Positions 28,501 through 41,564 of a DNA stretch of 64,000 nucleotides are shown piece after piece. Source of the stretch: Hamiltosporidium tvaerminnensis (lineage: Eukaryota > Microsporidia > Dubosqiidae); contig CM061253.1 in the NCBI GenBank assembly GCA_022605425.2, positions 248,001-312,000 on the forward strand, in the 5' to 3' direction. The notes under the pieces were generated by a model. It saw only the letters and a program-made list of their open reading frames with translations. It searched no databases and was not told the origin of the DNA. The stretch's first letter is position 1; the number at the start of each line of letters is the position of its first letter. Both the position numbers and the translations under genes were made by a program.

Positions 28501-31500
28501 TCCTCAGAAAGCTAGAAAAAGCAGCTTGCTTATAAGGAAAAATATTGCTTAAATAAAATTTTGCAGTTTTGCAAATAGTTAAAAAGTAAATTATTTTTTT
28601 ATTTTACGTGTAGAACTGTTCGTGTAAGAAAAAACCTAATATGAATCTAGCCTTTTCGGTATTGGTGATGGCAGATGTGAACCCTGAAATAAAGCAGCAG
28701 GGAAAAAAAGCGAGGAATTCTAATCGTGCGAGCTATTACTTAAACTAAAATTAAATTAAAAATAAATGAACTTAGATTGGTTTGGGCAAGAGAAGGCATT
28801 ATCTAACTAACATCAAAATAATGTCTTTTAAAGCATAAAGGTCGCAAAAAATCAAATAGAAAAAAACAAGGTAAAGAGCAAAGTTTCGCTTTCTATTATG
28901 TAATATTTTTTAATTTAAAAGTACGCTTATCATCAAAAATCATTATAGGAAAGGAAAAAAGGAATTAAAATGATTTAGTATTTAAAAAAACATAAATTTC
29001 TACCAATTAATGTTCTTATGCCGCTTATAAATATGTTTTAAAGTTAAATTTTCATACTATTGGCATTTCTTTCTGCTTGATATTTTTATGACTAATTAAA
29101 AACAAAAACTTGGTATTCAGCAATAAAAACGACAACAAAATTTCAATGATTGATGTATTTAAAGACGTAAACGCAAAATAAACTTTTATAAAGTAATATA
29201 TGTATATTTTTACACTAAAAAATGCCATACTACAAGGAATCTCTTGTGTGAGCTTCTAAAGAAGATCTTTCAAAGAATGCAATAAAAATGTTATAAGAAA
29301 AGCAGTCCTATCACTTAAAATTTTTTCCACCGTGGATGTTCAAGCCCGATTGAGTTCAAAATATAATCAGACTGTCTAACTCATGCGATTTTAACTATAT
29401 AGATGAATTCTTTGTTGAATTGTTAATTTTAGAAATCAGAAGTTGATCCAATTTGAAGTTTTATTTGTGTATAATAAAAACTATTGTATTATTCATTTGG
29501 ATCTTAATTTCGGTGAAAAGGGATTAGTGTAAAATTTTTGAAAAATTCTCATTCTTAAAATGACTTTTAAAATCATAAACAAGGATTTTTTAATTCAAGA
29601 TACTATAGAAAATGGTCGCAATAAAAGTCAAATATTTCTTAAAAAAAAGTTTGATTTGCTTTTTCGGGTATAGAAAGTTTTTGAAACTATGGAACTATTT
29701 AAAGAGAATTCTACAAATTTAATCTTTTTATATTCATTATTAACAGACTTACAATAAAATAGCAGCGGTTTTCCTGATAATACGATGTTATGAATATCAT
29801 CTTTAGGATCATAGGAAAATATGTTTATTTATCTAAAAAAGCAAAATAATTAAATGACTTCCAAAAATGCTTTTTAGTGTAAATCTATTTTATATTCAGC
29901 TATCTTAATCTTATTTTTATTCTAAATGTCTAATATAACGGAAAGGGTAAATATACTCTTATAAACCGTATTATTAAAAAATACCTAAGATTTTTTAATA
30001 GAGGATTTCATGAATACGAAAATACAATAGTATAACAAGTACCCAATGCTATTAATAATTTTCAGTAGAAATTTTTTTCTAATATAAAACTTGCCTGATT
30101 GTAATAAAATTAAAGAAAAGATAGGAATATAAAAAGCTCATGAACAAAAAATTTAACTAATCTAGTTGATGAAATATAGATGCATGAAATTAAGTTTATA
30201 ACTTACACAACTTAGGATTTTACGGGCCAAATGGGAATTTTATAGTGAAAGCCGCGGCAAAAAAAAGAATCGGGGATCGGTTCGTAAGCTATGAAAAAAA
30301 GCAGAAACTTTTTTTTTCGTTACTGAATACGATATATCTGTATTTTCAAGAGAAATGAAGAGCAAATTATCAGAAAATATATTTTCAAATGCGTTTTACT
30401 TTTGTATAAATTTCATGTAAAACTCAAATAGTACAAGCGAAGCTTAGACAAGGTCCGAGATGTTTTTCTAATTAACTTTTTATAGTTAGAATATGTGGAA
30501 AAGACCAAAATTCATCTATAAATGTGTTTTTGCATGTTGTAAGAAGAACATATTCGTATAAAAGGATAATAAAATAAAATAGAAACCAGTACAGAGAAAA
30601 CGCAAAATATTCATAGGAATATAGGATTTACTTGGGATTAGTAGGAGTTGATTTTTTAGTAAATAATTATTACGTATGCATCTGTAAAACGTTTTACTTA
30701 GCTATATTTACATAGTCCGTTTTGTTCTGAACGGACTTATAGCCTCATAGTCTAGTAAGACAAGAATTATATCTCTAGGTATATATTATCGATTTCATGA
30801 CTGGATGCTTATTTAAATCTCTATAAAATGTGATTTACCAACAATATTTGAACCTAATTCTTTATTTATTGAATTTGCACAAAGAAACAACAAAAAACAT
30901 GGGAATAAATTTCATACAAAATATCTACATAAGAGGAATATTAACTGCAATACTGATAACCTGAAAATTTTTTCTTGTTATGATAAAAATACATTCAAAT
31001 CAAATTAATAGATATTCAATGTATTTAGCATAACTACAAATTTTTATTTTTTACATAATTAGGTGTTCTACAGGATAGAGGATTATAAAAATTTATAAAC
31101 ACTATGTTTAATCGATGCATGATATAATGCTTACTTGTATTTTTTTGATATTTGCCCTCTACTTTATATTTCTCAATCGCATATTCAATTAAAATTTCCG
31201 AAAATGTAAAAAATCATTTGACATAAGTAGGGTGCTTTCATTCATTTAAAGATGCACTTCATATTTTTTTAAATTTTAGACTATATGAGGACTATCTGTT
31301 TACAAATAATACAATATTTACCAAACAACAAAATATTAAATTAAAGACTGTTGGTATAAACACAAATTTGAATAAATAATATGTAAAGGTGTGACCTATT
31401 TCATAGGCTGAATCTTTCGATTCTAGTACAGTTAACTATGATCTAGTAAGTTATGTGCGTGTGAATTACTGATCTATAAAACAGACATTTACCCAGGAAA

Positions 31501-31940
31501 AGATCTTCGAAATATGTTTTGATGCAATTATCGAAGATTAATATCAAATCATGTGTATAGGAAGAATAGTTCGGACAAAGAAGAACAATAAGTGTCTACA
31601 AGAAACTGGCATCAATCTATAATTTGAAATAAATATGTTCCCTACTTGTTTTAGTTAAAAAAATCTTTTTTTTATAAAATTTGAGTCTCTTGTAGCAAAA
31701 GTTAGCATTTTTCTTTTTTTTCATGTTTTAGAGAAATAGTGAGAAAATAAGGAACAGAGTAGAGTGTCATAAAATATTTAAAAAAGAAATTTTAATTTAT
31801 TTAAATTCAGCAAAGCAAATATGGTAAAAGTACTTCAAATAAGCAAAATTTTGTTGATTCTTTAAGTTGAATCTACAAATATTTCTGAGCACATAGGGTG
31901 ATTTTTCAAACATTTATAATTAAATTTATATTAAAAAATT
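25500..31940. other. Gene-free AT-rich stretch
   Basis: Possible continuation of the duplicated element on its left side, but I could not follow it with confidence beyond about 25.5 kb. No gene, RNA or strong repeat was recognised. Confidence 0.5.
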
Positions 31941-32000
31941 AATATTGTGGTTTTCTGAGATTTTTATCAAAAAGTTTTCGGTTCCAAATAAGAGAAAAAT
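31925..32000 (+). repeat. TTGTGG-family repeat site
   Basis: ttgtggttttctgag at 31945 after ttaaaaaattaata, close to the 618 site over the core (ttgtggttttctg). Confidence 0.55.
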
Positions 32001-32869
32001 TCATTGATAAATTTTTTAAAGTAAAAGAATTATGAAAGTAAGAAAAATAACATAAAATTTTTAATGATATAAATAATTTGAGAACAATTATAGTTAATAG
32101 TTGTAAGTATTGGTATATTTTTACTTTTTGCTAACCTTTCATGTTGTTTTTCCTTAATTTTTCTTTAAATAATTTCTTCTTTATCATTTGTTAAATAAAG
32201 ATCTTTAAGATCATTTTTGAATCGGATTTTTAAATTTAACTTTGGTTTTCTACATCCATTTTTTGTTATGGCTTATTTATTCCTACTAGCTCCGTATTTC
32301 TGCTTCTTAGAAATATTGCAAAAATTTGTATATAGTCGCTTTTATAATCTTCTAAGTCAAATATAAAAACAAGATTTTTTTACCTTTATTTTAGCTTATA
32401 TCAATATTTAAAAATTTTGGGTTTTTTGATGAAGCGAATTAAAATGAATTTTTGATCAAAAAAGCCTACTTTGCTTGTTGTAATAAGTTGATTCAATAGT
32501 TTTAAATGACAATCGTTATTAGTTTCTTTATTTTTACATATCAAGATTAGACAAATATTTTTTTTATACATAATGTAGGATTTTATGATTTTCATAAAAA
32601 TATTTATTGTATCTTTTTTTCTACAATAAGAGATCAGACAAATAATTTTTTTATAAAGATTTTAAATTATTTGATTCTAAATAAAAATCTTAATTGTATC
32701 TTTATTCCGAATTTTTTATGTCTTTTGGTTATGTGGAAACGCGAATTCACTTACTCATTTTAAGAATTTCTTTATTTTGTTTTTTAGTAAATTTCCTACT
32801 TGGTTCTATTTGAATAATTCGTAGGAGTTTTTGCTGCCAAATCTATTCTTCGATCAAGTTTCTATAGAG

Positions 32870-33240
32870 CACATATTATTTCTTGTTAGTTCTTACTTAC
32901 TTTCTTACTTACATCTTTCTATCTTCTTTTACTTCTCGGTGTTAGGTCGAACAAATGAAATTTTCCATTTGTTTCTTTTAATCAGTATACCTCAGGATTA
33001 TAGGGGATTTGTCGATAGATTCAGCGTGGTTTGTATCCCTCAAAAATCTCAACAATGATTTTCAAACAATTCTAGTCACTCATTGCCAAAACAGATGGTT
33101 TTTAATGTGGTTATCCTCCCCCACCATCCTGCTTTTCTAAGGTTAATCAATCTTCTCTTTCTAACAATATTTTGAATCATTTTTACAGAAAAACCTATTC
33201 TTAATCTATAAAAACTTCAGAATCCTCTCCGAGCGTTTCA
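32870..33240 (+). repeat. CATTGCC-family repeat
   Basis: Shares acttctcggtgttaggtcgaa, atttgtttcttttaatc, ggattatagggga and cattgccaaaacagatgg-ttttaatg-ttatcctc with the 41.56-41.78 kb copy, in the same order and orientation. The open frame at 32831-33058 is inside the repeat and is not called a gene. Confidence 0.75.
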
Positions 33241-33249
33241 TAAATTCGG

Positions 33250-36200
33250 ACTTTTATCTTATCTTTTCTTTACATACTTGTGATCTTAGATGTAAATCAA
33301 TAAATTCAATTAATATAGTGGGTATTTTCAAAACACTAACTTGGGATCTAAGTTTTTTTTTGAAAGTCCTAAATATCTCAAAAATCAAATAAGACAAAAC
33401 TCGATAATTTTAGATTTAAATTTTGAACTGCTTTAAAAATTTCTATGTATATTCAAGCAAGGCATTATTAAAGACTTCTTTTGAAATTTTAAAAGCAATA
33501 CTGTTTTAAAAATATTCTTTTAGTTGATTGCCACGATTTCTTGGTATTCATTAATAAAATATTGTGATTTTCTAAAATAAAAATTATGGTTTCGGTAAGA
33601 AGTTTTGGCTTTTTTATATTCTAATTAAAATTTATAGTATTAATAAGTTTGTTTTTTGTATTTTGTTTCAAAAATTCTATCGAACTTACACAACTATTTT
33701 TTTGTAAAATACTAAGATTGATTTTCGCGCATTGTTGCGATTTTCAAAGAAAATAAATTAAATGAACTAAAAATTAAGACCAACATATTTGATTTTTTTA
33801 ATTAAAATACTTTTTGTTTATCTATTGTGGGCATACGGATATACAATATTTTTTGATTTTTTTGTCCAGTGTGTATACGAATGATTCAGATGATGCTTCA
33901 TCGTTGCGAGACTACCACGTAAGGTTACTTGCATGCGAAACAAGCTTATTCTAAATCTTAGCTACAAAGCAGCAGCGATATTTTAGTGGTCTGTATATTG
34001 AAATCGTGCGAAAACTATTCACTAGGCACTATAATCGTTTTCATTCAAATAGCTAATCTTTCAGAATTATGGGAATGCATGCTAACACCAATTTTTACCA
34101 AAGAATTTTCTATTTCAGAATGTTGTTCATATGTCATTTTTCATAAGTTTTTTTACCTAAAGTCTTTTGCCATCACAAAGTTGTTACGAATTTATTTTTC
34201 AGGCAAAAATGATGAGTACGTCACTTTAAAAGAAAAAATTGCAGTGGAATAACCGGAATTCCTTTAATTTAAGAGTTATATAGCAATTCAAAACGTATTC
34301 TATATTAATAATGTAATCGATAGACTTAAGAGCTGTCTCTTTTCCTTAAATTCCCTGTTAAATTTTTGATTCTTTGCGTTCTTCTATATCTCTGTTTGCT
34401 GGTAATATACTCATCCTCGGCGTTACTGATGATTACTGTAATTTACAGTAATTTTTGTGAAACTTTTTTGTACTACTTCGCCTTTGACTGCTGTAATCCA
34501 ACTAAATTTTGTAAAAAATAAAATAAATTAAGTATATTTGTGATTTCCATTTCCCAATTAAAATATTTATAAAATTTTTGACAAAATTTTGGCGCATGCG
34601 GCATCTTATATGAACACCAAACTGGGTTTCTACTCAAATTTTTTTCAATTTTCTCAATAAAGCTGATTATATAAGAGTTTATTAAGTATATTAACTGGTG
34701 TTATAGGTAAAATCTAACAGAGTTTGAGAAGAAAAACAGTTTTATTTCAGAAAGACTGTCGTTTAGTCTCAGCTCTTAAGTTTAAAATCTAGTAAATCTA
34801 ATCCTATCTATATACCGGATTTTATTTATTCTTTATAAAGTTGAAATATTTCACGAGGTTAGCATAACTGCAATTTTGGTAACATTAGATGTCTTGTTCA
34901 CAGAGCTTGCAAGTAAAATGCAATTTTAGAGACAAAAGTGCTGTTTATCGATGTTTTAAAAAGTTTGACCGAATTTTAGTACATGCAATTACCAGTGTGT
35001 TTATAGTTCGTAAACTTCCTCTGCATCCAGATGTAAAATTCGTCACTTTCTTTTTAATTTTCAGATTTTTAGTTTATACACTTCAATGCTTATACCTGAT
35101 TTTAAAAGATAAAATTAAAATGTACTTCAGGTTATGTAGATTAAATCGCGTTTTCCTTTTTCCTTCTAAAAATAGCACCATTTGCTTAATAATTGGTCAC
35201 TTAAGTGCTAAAATGTTTTAAGTATTCATTGGAAACATCTAAAGGTCTATTTTAAATTGAATCCAACACCGGATTGTATTAGTTTTGTGCATATGCGCCA
35301 ATCAGATTTCATTTGCGCAAAAACATAGATTAATTTAACTAATGTAATATTATATCTTCTAAAGATTTTTTCGATCGACTCGGAGCCATAATATCGTTAT
35401 TATGGCAAATTATTCGCATTTTTGTGCTCTATAAGCAATATGTGATACATCAGTGGAGGCCTTGTTCAATATAGGCGTCGTTATTTATAACATTCTATTT
35501 TTTCAAAGCCGTTTGAACGGTCGCACATACCATACCCCTTTCAATTCTAAGTTATCCACAGGATTGTGGTCTACTTCAGTAAACCCACTACCAGAATCGC
35601 TTGTAAAAACAAGCTTTTTTTGTTTTAAATGACTTATGCTGCCCGCCAACTGTTAAAAAATATATATTCGAATGTTTTTCTTCTTTTATACCTTTATTAC
35701 ATTTAAATTTTTATGATTGTGCTTTCGCCGTGTAGTATTTTATAACTTCTAAGTAGATAGCGTTCTTACAGACAATCCTCGTTACAAAATTAGAAAAACG
35801 CTATTATCTTCTTTTCCGTAGCAAAAATTTTTTTACCTCTAAATTTTACTTAGTAAAACATCTAGTGTTAATTTCAAAGATAAGAAAAAATAACACATTT
35901 TTTAGAATACCAGTATATCACTAAGAGCCAACTACTATTTTTACCAATAATTCCACTTCCACACTCTCCTTACCATTTACAACCTTTAACTTTCTCATTG
36001 TATTTTACTACCATTTAGCCTATTTCTCAATATAGTAACCCCTTAAAATCACCACACAATTATTTACAATATTAATAAAAATCCATGAATAAAAACTTTT
36101 AGTTAATATACCTTTATAAAGAAAATAATAATCTGATTTGACATTCGTAATCCACACACAAACGTAAATTCATTTTTTATAATAGATTTGAACTGTATAT

Positions 36201-36470
36201 GCATGCCGGCATATGTTTTGCAAAATTTAAATACTCTCAAAGACTTTCCTTTTCTATTATATTCAAAATAATCATAAAAAAGTATATTCTATTTCTTTGA
36301 TTTTACATCTCTCTAAATTTTTTTGCTCTAAACCAGATCATAGTGTTTATATTGCTCAAAGTGAGATGAAAAAACAATCCTTCTTGTAATAAAAAAGCTA
36401 TTAAGAGTAACTTGCTCAATTTATTGTACTAAAAAACTTTATATGAAGTGACATAGGCATATTGGTGAGC
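33250..36470. other. Gene-free stretch with weak open frames and a G-poor tract
   Basis: Open frames of 88 and 110 codons at 33986-34252 and 34889-35221 (+) lack a CCC motif and recognisable domains and are left uncalled. At about 35930-36070 the + strand is almost free of G and rich in C and T. The opposite strand has a short ATG frame of 25 codons there (MRKLKVVNGKESVEVELL), which may be a worn gene fragment. Confidence 0.45.
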
Positions 36471-36479
36471 AAATCGCTG

Positions 36480-36725
36480 GTTGATCATCATTATCCTAGG
36501 CACCACAGCCCTGCACCAGCCATGGCTGCCCTCAGTAATATCGCCCGCCGATCTTTTTCCGGTGAGTATATTTACCTTTATGGGTTTCGTTTCATACGAG
36601 ATGGTTTTAAAAGGGTGGGTTTTGAGGCCTAACTTAACTCCAACCCGAAGGACCAGTCCAGTCGCCTCTTACGACAAGCAGAGAATACTCCAAACTAATT
36701 TTACTCCCGGCATAGTGATAAAAAT
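36480..36725 (+). repeat. R240 dispersed repeat
   Basis: Contains ggaccagtcc, the core agtcgcctcttacgacaag, cagagaatactccaaac and actcccggcatagtg. It matches the reversed 11.5 kb copy and, less well, the 56.5 kb copy. The 106-codon open frame across it is a by-product of its higher GC content. Confidence 0.82.
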
Positions 36726-36809
36726 CGCTATTCAATGCCTAATTTTAACTTTTTTGGTTTTTAATTTTCATAAAAGAATTTATCTTTTTTATGAAGTTTA
36801 ATAGTACAT

Positions 36810-38845
36810 ATTTTGTGATAATCCAGGTGGTAAAATACGATTAAAATGAGCAAAACTTGCCTTCGTGGTGCTTCATCTAAAAAAAATATCGAAATCATGA
36901 GTTAGATTAAAAACCAAATTTGAATAAGAGCTATCAGAGAAGTTCAAATTTCTGCTTAAGTTTGATCAAATATTTATATGCAATTTTTAGACTAATCAAA
37001 ATATGTTAATTATTATATTATTTAAGAATAACTGTTTAGTCAAATAGTCTTTCAAAGACATTTTTTCGCCTGGGATCTTTACATATTCGAGACTAATATT
37101 TCTCTTATATTTCCAACTAACTTCATTTTTTAGTTCAAAAATTTATAAGTGTCCTTTCAAAACAACTTTGTTTTTTATGAAACATAAAGTGTTAATAATT
37201 TGGAAATTATAAGCTCATTTGCATATAATTCAGTTTTAAATCTCTTGAGTTTAAATCTTACAGGATTACATTTTTTTCGTTTGTATTTATAAGATTACAT
37301 TCCCAAAGCATATTTGCGCTTAATTTGCTGCATGGTTATTGTAAGTGTGTTTATATTTCATAGGATCATTTTTTTTATTAAAAACTTCTCTTTGTTTTCA
37401 TAAGTGGTTGGAAATGTACATATCAAATTACCTCACGTTCTTTTATTATTTTCTTAGAAGAAAAGTAACATACACGTTGATGTAGTAAATTAGGCTATGC
37501 TTTTTTTTTTGTTTTGGATGTTTTTGTAGGAGTTTTACATATATTACTCGATCTACGTTTCTTATCATATTTTTTTAAATTTAGTCAAATGCTGATTGTT
37601 TTCATTGTTTTTACGCGATTATGTAAATGAATCTAGTTTTTTTAAATTTTGATTTATAATCTTTTTTACTGTCATATTTTAAAAATTTTTACACGATTAA
37701 TTCTGGTTCTGCCTTTTAGATTTTTAAAACTACCTCATAGTTTGCTTCGAGTCAAATGATACGATATAAATATGTTGGAGATTCATATATTGAATGTTTT
37801 TCAGAGAATTTCTCAATTAAGAATGATATAAGGCGACAACTCTTGGTTATATGTCTTCGATTTTGGTGTCTGACATAAGTCTTGGGTCTAATACCTGATT
37901 ATTGATTCGATTAAATAACTGTGATGTGAAAAATTACATAAAAATTATGTTCTTGTAACATAGCTTATATGCCTTTCAGAATAAAACAAAACTGTTTTTA
38001 TTTTTATTGAGCTTTTTGTAATTACCGGTAATATTATCAGGTCTTGCGATCTTCGATTGACACTTTTGCTAATCTACCATTCAAACCTTTTTTTGTTATG
38101 TTTATTGAGTTACATTTTGGTTTCTGAATTAAATCAGGTAAATCTTGATTGTTTTTTCCCGCATATATTTTCAAAAAAAGTAAAGTGTTTAAGCTACTAA
38201 ATTTACATCTTAAAGGTTTTTCTGTTATGCTGCAATCCTTCTTTAGGGCGTCTAGCGGTACCTTAGATGATTTTCTGGTCAAGAATGGGTTTTCAAACTC
38301 GTTAGTAGTTATATTTAGGAGATAAAAGCAATTATCAACACCTTTTGAATAAAATAATTCTTTCTATATTTTTTGTAGCACCGAAAGGCTACTTTTTATT
38401 TCAAAAAACAGGATTAATTTGCATTGAAGTCATTATTTAACAGGAAGCACAATCATAAATTCTATTTTTTTATTTTCTTTATTTTTCTTCCTAATTTCTG
38501 TATATTTTGTCGATTGCAATCCGTAGGTTGATAGCGCGAAGTATTTCTTGTTTCAATTCAAAGGTTTAAGTATTAGTAGAGATACTTAAAATCGTAGTAT
38601 CCAAAATTCTATTTTTATAATTTACAATAGTAATTCGATATTATGTGCTTATTAAGAACTTAATTACGTGGTAGAAATTTACTAAACTACAAAAATAAAT
38701 ATTTTATATTTGTGACTTAATGATAGGAATGAGTAAAATTTAAAACTAATAAATTAGTAAAAAGAAATCATTTCTGCATTCAGAAATAATCGCCCTTACT
38801 ATCCTTACAATTTAGTTTTAAATCATATATAGTGAAACCAATTTA
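36810..38845. other. Gene-free AT-rich stretch upstream of the gene island
   Basis: An 81-codon minus-strand frame at 38037-38282 opens only with TTG and has no CCC motif. It may be a mobile-element scrap. Nothing else was recognised. Confidence 0.45.
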
Positions 38846-38900
38846 AAAAAATTTAAAAGTTGTGGTTTTCTTTCTAAAATTCTTTATATTGTTTATATAA
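38770..38900 (+). repeat. TTGTGG-family repeat site next to the phosphomannomutase gene
   Basis: ttgtggttttctttct at 38860 after aaaaaaatttaaaag, 170 bases beyond the 3' end of the phosphomannomutase gene. An inverted repeat (atttctg/cagaaat) lies about 85 bases upstream, as at the 22353 site. Confidence 0.55.
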
Positions 38901-39030
38901 AAGAAGTTTTTTAAGAAATTTTTGTTAAAGAAATTTTAAAAAGATTGTATGAAGGAAAAAAATACTTTATAACTCAAATTTACACCAACCATTGAATTTT
39001 TCATAAAAAAATTGGAAAATGAAAAATCAT

Positions 39031-39780
39031 TTATTTTACTTCTTTTATTTTTTCATAAACCTTTTTAACTGTATCAGATGGTCCTTCTACCTTAATACCC
39101 ACAACTCTTTTGTCTACAAATATTTCATAGTCATTTCCACCCGGGTGTGTCATATCTCCAAAGAAATAAATATTTTTAATATTTTTTTTTTCCAGGTGTT
39201 GTATACAATAAGTCTTATCCCATCCTTTAGGAAAACAATCTATACTGATTTCTCCACCAATACTGAATTGTAAATTATACTTTCCAAATTCCTTTTGTAG
39301 TGCATCTACCATTTTCTGACGAACAAGATGTACATCATCAAATTTTTTAAATTCTTTCCGTTCTTCTTTTGAACAACTACGACCGATCGGACAGAGATTT
39401 ATCATTGAATTCCTATATTCTATAAAAGTACCTCTTTTAATTGGAATATCTATTTTACTAAAATAGGAAAGACAATAATTTACAAATTTTTTGTATAATT
39501 CTTCACCCAAAACGTCAATAATTTTAGTTTGTTCTACGAGATTTGTGCCTTCGTAGAAAGCCACACCGTTTTCTGGGAATCCAAAGTCAAATATCTTTAA
39601 ACAATCATCACCTACTTGTTCTATTTGTTTGTTTATATCAGAGCCGCCCACAAAGGCAATATACACTTTTGATTTTATATCTTTTAACATGTTTAGTACC
39701 TCGGGTGTGATTTTTTGGCGGGAAGGTGTCAATGTACCATCGACATCAAAAAGAAAACATGTTTTTGTATCGCGAGCCAT
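39031..39780 (-). CDS. PMM: Phosphomannomutase (eukaryotic PMM/Sec53 family)
   Basis: Interconverts mannose-6-phosphate and mannose-1-phosphate in the cytosol, the step that feeds GDP-mannose for protein O-mannosylation and related glycosylation. The 249-residue product has the usual length of the family (about 246-254). It carries the HAD nucleophile motif DVDGT at residues 12-16 (Asp12 nucleophile, Asp14 acid/base), GGSD at 45-48, FPENG at 68-72, the cap-domain signature around 116-135 (RGTFIEYRNSMINLCPIGRS), GGEISIDCFPKGWDKTYC at 175-192, and the late Mg-binding motif FFGDMTHPGGNDYEIF at 206-221. All catalytic motifs are intact, with no intron. The ATG at 39778-39780 is preceded by a CCCCC run 10-14 bases upstream, supporting this start. 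AATAAA overlaps the stop region. The gene stands alone between the repeat-rich desert and an AT-rich spacer. The family is certain from the motifs; the symbol is generic. Confidence 0.96.
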   Translation of the reverse strand: MARDTKTCFLFDVDGTLTPSRQKITPEVLNMLKDIKSKVYIAFVGGSDINKQIEQVGDDCLKIFDFGFPENGVAFYEGTNLVEQTKIIDVLGEELYKKFVNYCLSYFSKIDIPIKRGTFIEYRNSMINLCPIGRSCSKEERKEFKKFDDVHLVRQKMVDALQKEFGKYNLQFSIGGEISIDCFPKGWDKTYCIQHLEKKNIKNIYFFGDMTHPGGNDYEIFVDKRVVGIKVEGPSDTVKKVYEKIKEVK

Positions 39781-39789
39781 ATAAATAAA

Positions 39790-39794
39790 GGGGG
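39790..39794 (-). promoter_or_regulatory. CCC-type start-proximal motif of the phosphomannomutase gene
   Basis: CCCCC on the minus strand, 10-14 bases before the ATG, in otherwise A/T-only sequence. C-runs just upstream of the start are a known microsporidian promoter feature. Confidence 0.7.
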
Positions 39795-40940
39795 CAATGT
39801 TTATATACTTTAAAACAAAACTCTAGAATTTTATTGGTGCGATAAGCAAATGCAACAACCAATCATTTTTAGAAGATATTTCACTAGAATTAAGTAAAGA
39901 ATTAAGAATAATTCCATTTAAACCAGAATAGACACATTTCATTTCTTCAAAGAAAAAAATTAAATTCAAAATCAATTGCTTATGACAACTACGAATGAGC
40001 CAAAGATATTTCATATATGAAAAAGAGATTCTAGATCTACCAAGTTCATATATAGCAATTGAAAAAAGTAGAAAAATAGATTTAAAAATCGTTTGTTCAT
40101 TTTTGGTATTAGTTTATCAAAAGTAATTACTAGGTTTAAATATAGAAAATATTAAAAATAAAGAAATAGTCTATTATTACAAGAAAGTATAAATCAAACC
40201 AAAATGTATTTAGAAATATCTTTAATTTATAAATTTATTTTAAATAAAAACTCTTGAAAGAAATTTGTAATAATAGAAGTTTTTATACAATAAAAATTTA
40301 TATTTTTTATATTAATTACGTCTACTTTAAAATGAGAGAAAAAAAATTATTTGTAAGTTAATATTATACTACAAGACACAAGACTTAATTTACAAAAAAT
40401 ATAGTTTAAAATTCATATGACATTTATTTCTTATATTGTTTGATAAGAATATAATATACAGGGGCATATCGGTTTACTACCACTTCAAATTTAAGATTAA
40501 ATTTTCGAAACAAAGATATTTTTAAGATTTTTTTTACAGTTTAAAAATATAATTAAAATTATTTTTAGTTAGGTTGTTTCAATAATTCTATCAGTATAAA
40601 TTTAAATATAAAAATTCACCTTTTTTTCTTGGTTATTGTGTGTATATGAAATATTAATCGATAAAAATCTTTAGACTTTTAAGAAAGCATTTCACCTTCG
40701 AACTTTACAAAAAATTTATTCCAAAAAATTCAAATAAAAAAGTCATCTAATTATCCTTTAAAATTTAATTAAATTTGCTATTTTAAGGATTTCATTACCA
40801 AAATTAGATTCTGAGTAGTAAGTTTTTATTTATTTATAAAAATTCTTAGCTTTAAACTTCCTCTAATTGTTAAGGCTCTAAATATACTATTCTACTCACT
40901 TATAGTACGTATAGTTTAATTACTGAATACATTTTTCAAA
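39795..40940. other. AT-rich intergenic DNA
   Basis: Upstream region of the phosphomannomutase gene. A 63-codon minus-strand frame at 39823-40014 has no supporting signal. No other feature seen. Confidence 0.5.
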
Positions 40941-40944
40941 AGAT

Positions 40945-41090
40945 AGTAATTAATTAATTATAGATATTCTGTAAATTAGTTAAATAAATATACTTTAAAT
41001 TAATTACAATGTTAGTAATTAAATAATTATAGATATTATGTAAATTGGTAAAATAATTGTACTAATTACTTAATTACAATGTAATATGCT
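40945..41090 (+). repeat. Tandem duplication of about 73 bp
   Basis: Two diverged copies containing taattatagatatt(c/a)tgtaaatt and ttaattacaatg in the same order. Confidence 0.7.
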
Positions 41091-41385
41091 TCATTAAAAC
41101 TTTAAAGCTCAAATATCGGTAATTTAATACATACAATTTCTATATTAACTCTCTGTTTATTTTTTCATAGCCAGATTACAATTTCCAATAATAAAATTTG
41201 TAAAATCTATTATATTGATATTTATATATTGGTTTTGTTTGTTATATACACAGATATAAAGTAAAAAGAATTGTATTTATAGATATTCTAATATATAGGT
41301 AATAATTAATTCAAATGAAAATTAAATATGATAAGTCTTTATATTTAAAAGTAATAGGAGAAATGGGAAGTAAAGCTGAATATAC

Positions 41386-41562
41386 CCATTATACTTATTT
41401 AGTTATTTAGTTATTTAGTTATTTAGCCATTATACTTATTTAGCCATTATACTTATTTAGTTATTTAGTTATTTAGTTATTTAGTTATTTAGTTATTTAG
41501 TTATTTAGTTATTTAGTTATTAAGTTATTTAGTTATTTAGTTATTTAGTTATTAAGTTATTC
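41386..41562 (+). repeat. (TTATTTAG)n octamer tandem repeat
   Basis: About 20 copies of ttatttag with interruptions by ccattatac and ttattaag. It runs directly into a CATTGCC-family repeat. Confidence 0.93.
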
Positions 41563-41564
41563 CT

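Noticed and set aside
33986-35221. Two + strand frames of 88 and 110 codons
   Set aside because: No CCC motif, no recognisable domain, and composition like the surrounding noncoding DNA. They could be transposon scraps but cannot be supported.
36481-36801. A 106-codon + strand frame
   Set aside because: It lies across an R240 repeat copy, whose higher GC content makes stops rare; other copies do not keep the frame.
38037-38282. An 81-codon minus-strand frame with a charged, protein-like composition
   Set aside because: It opens only with TTG, has no CCC motif and no recognised family. It may be a mobile-element remnant.
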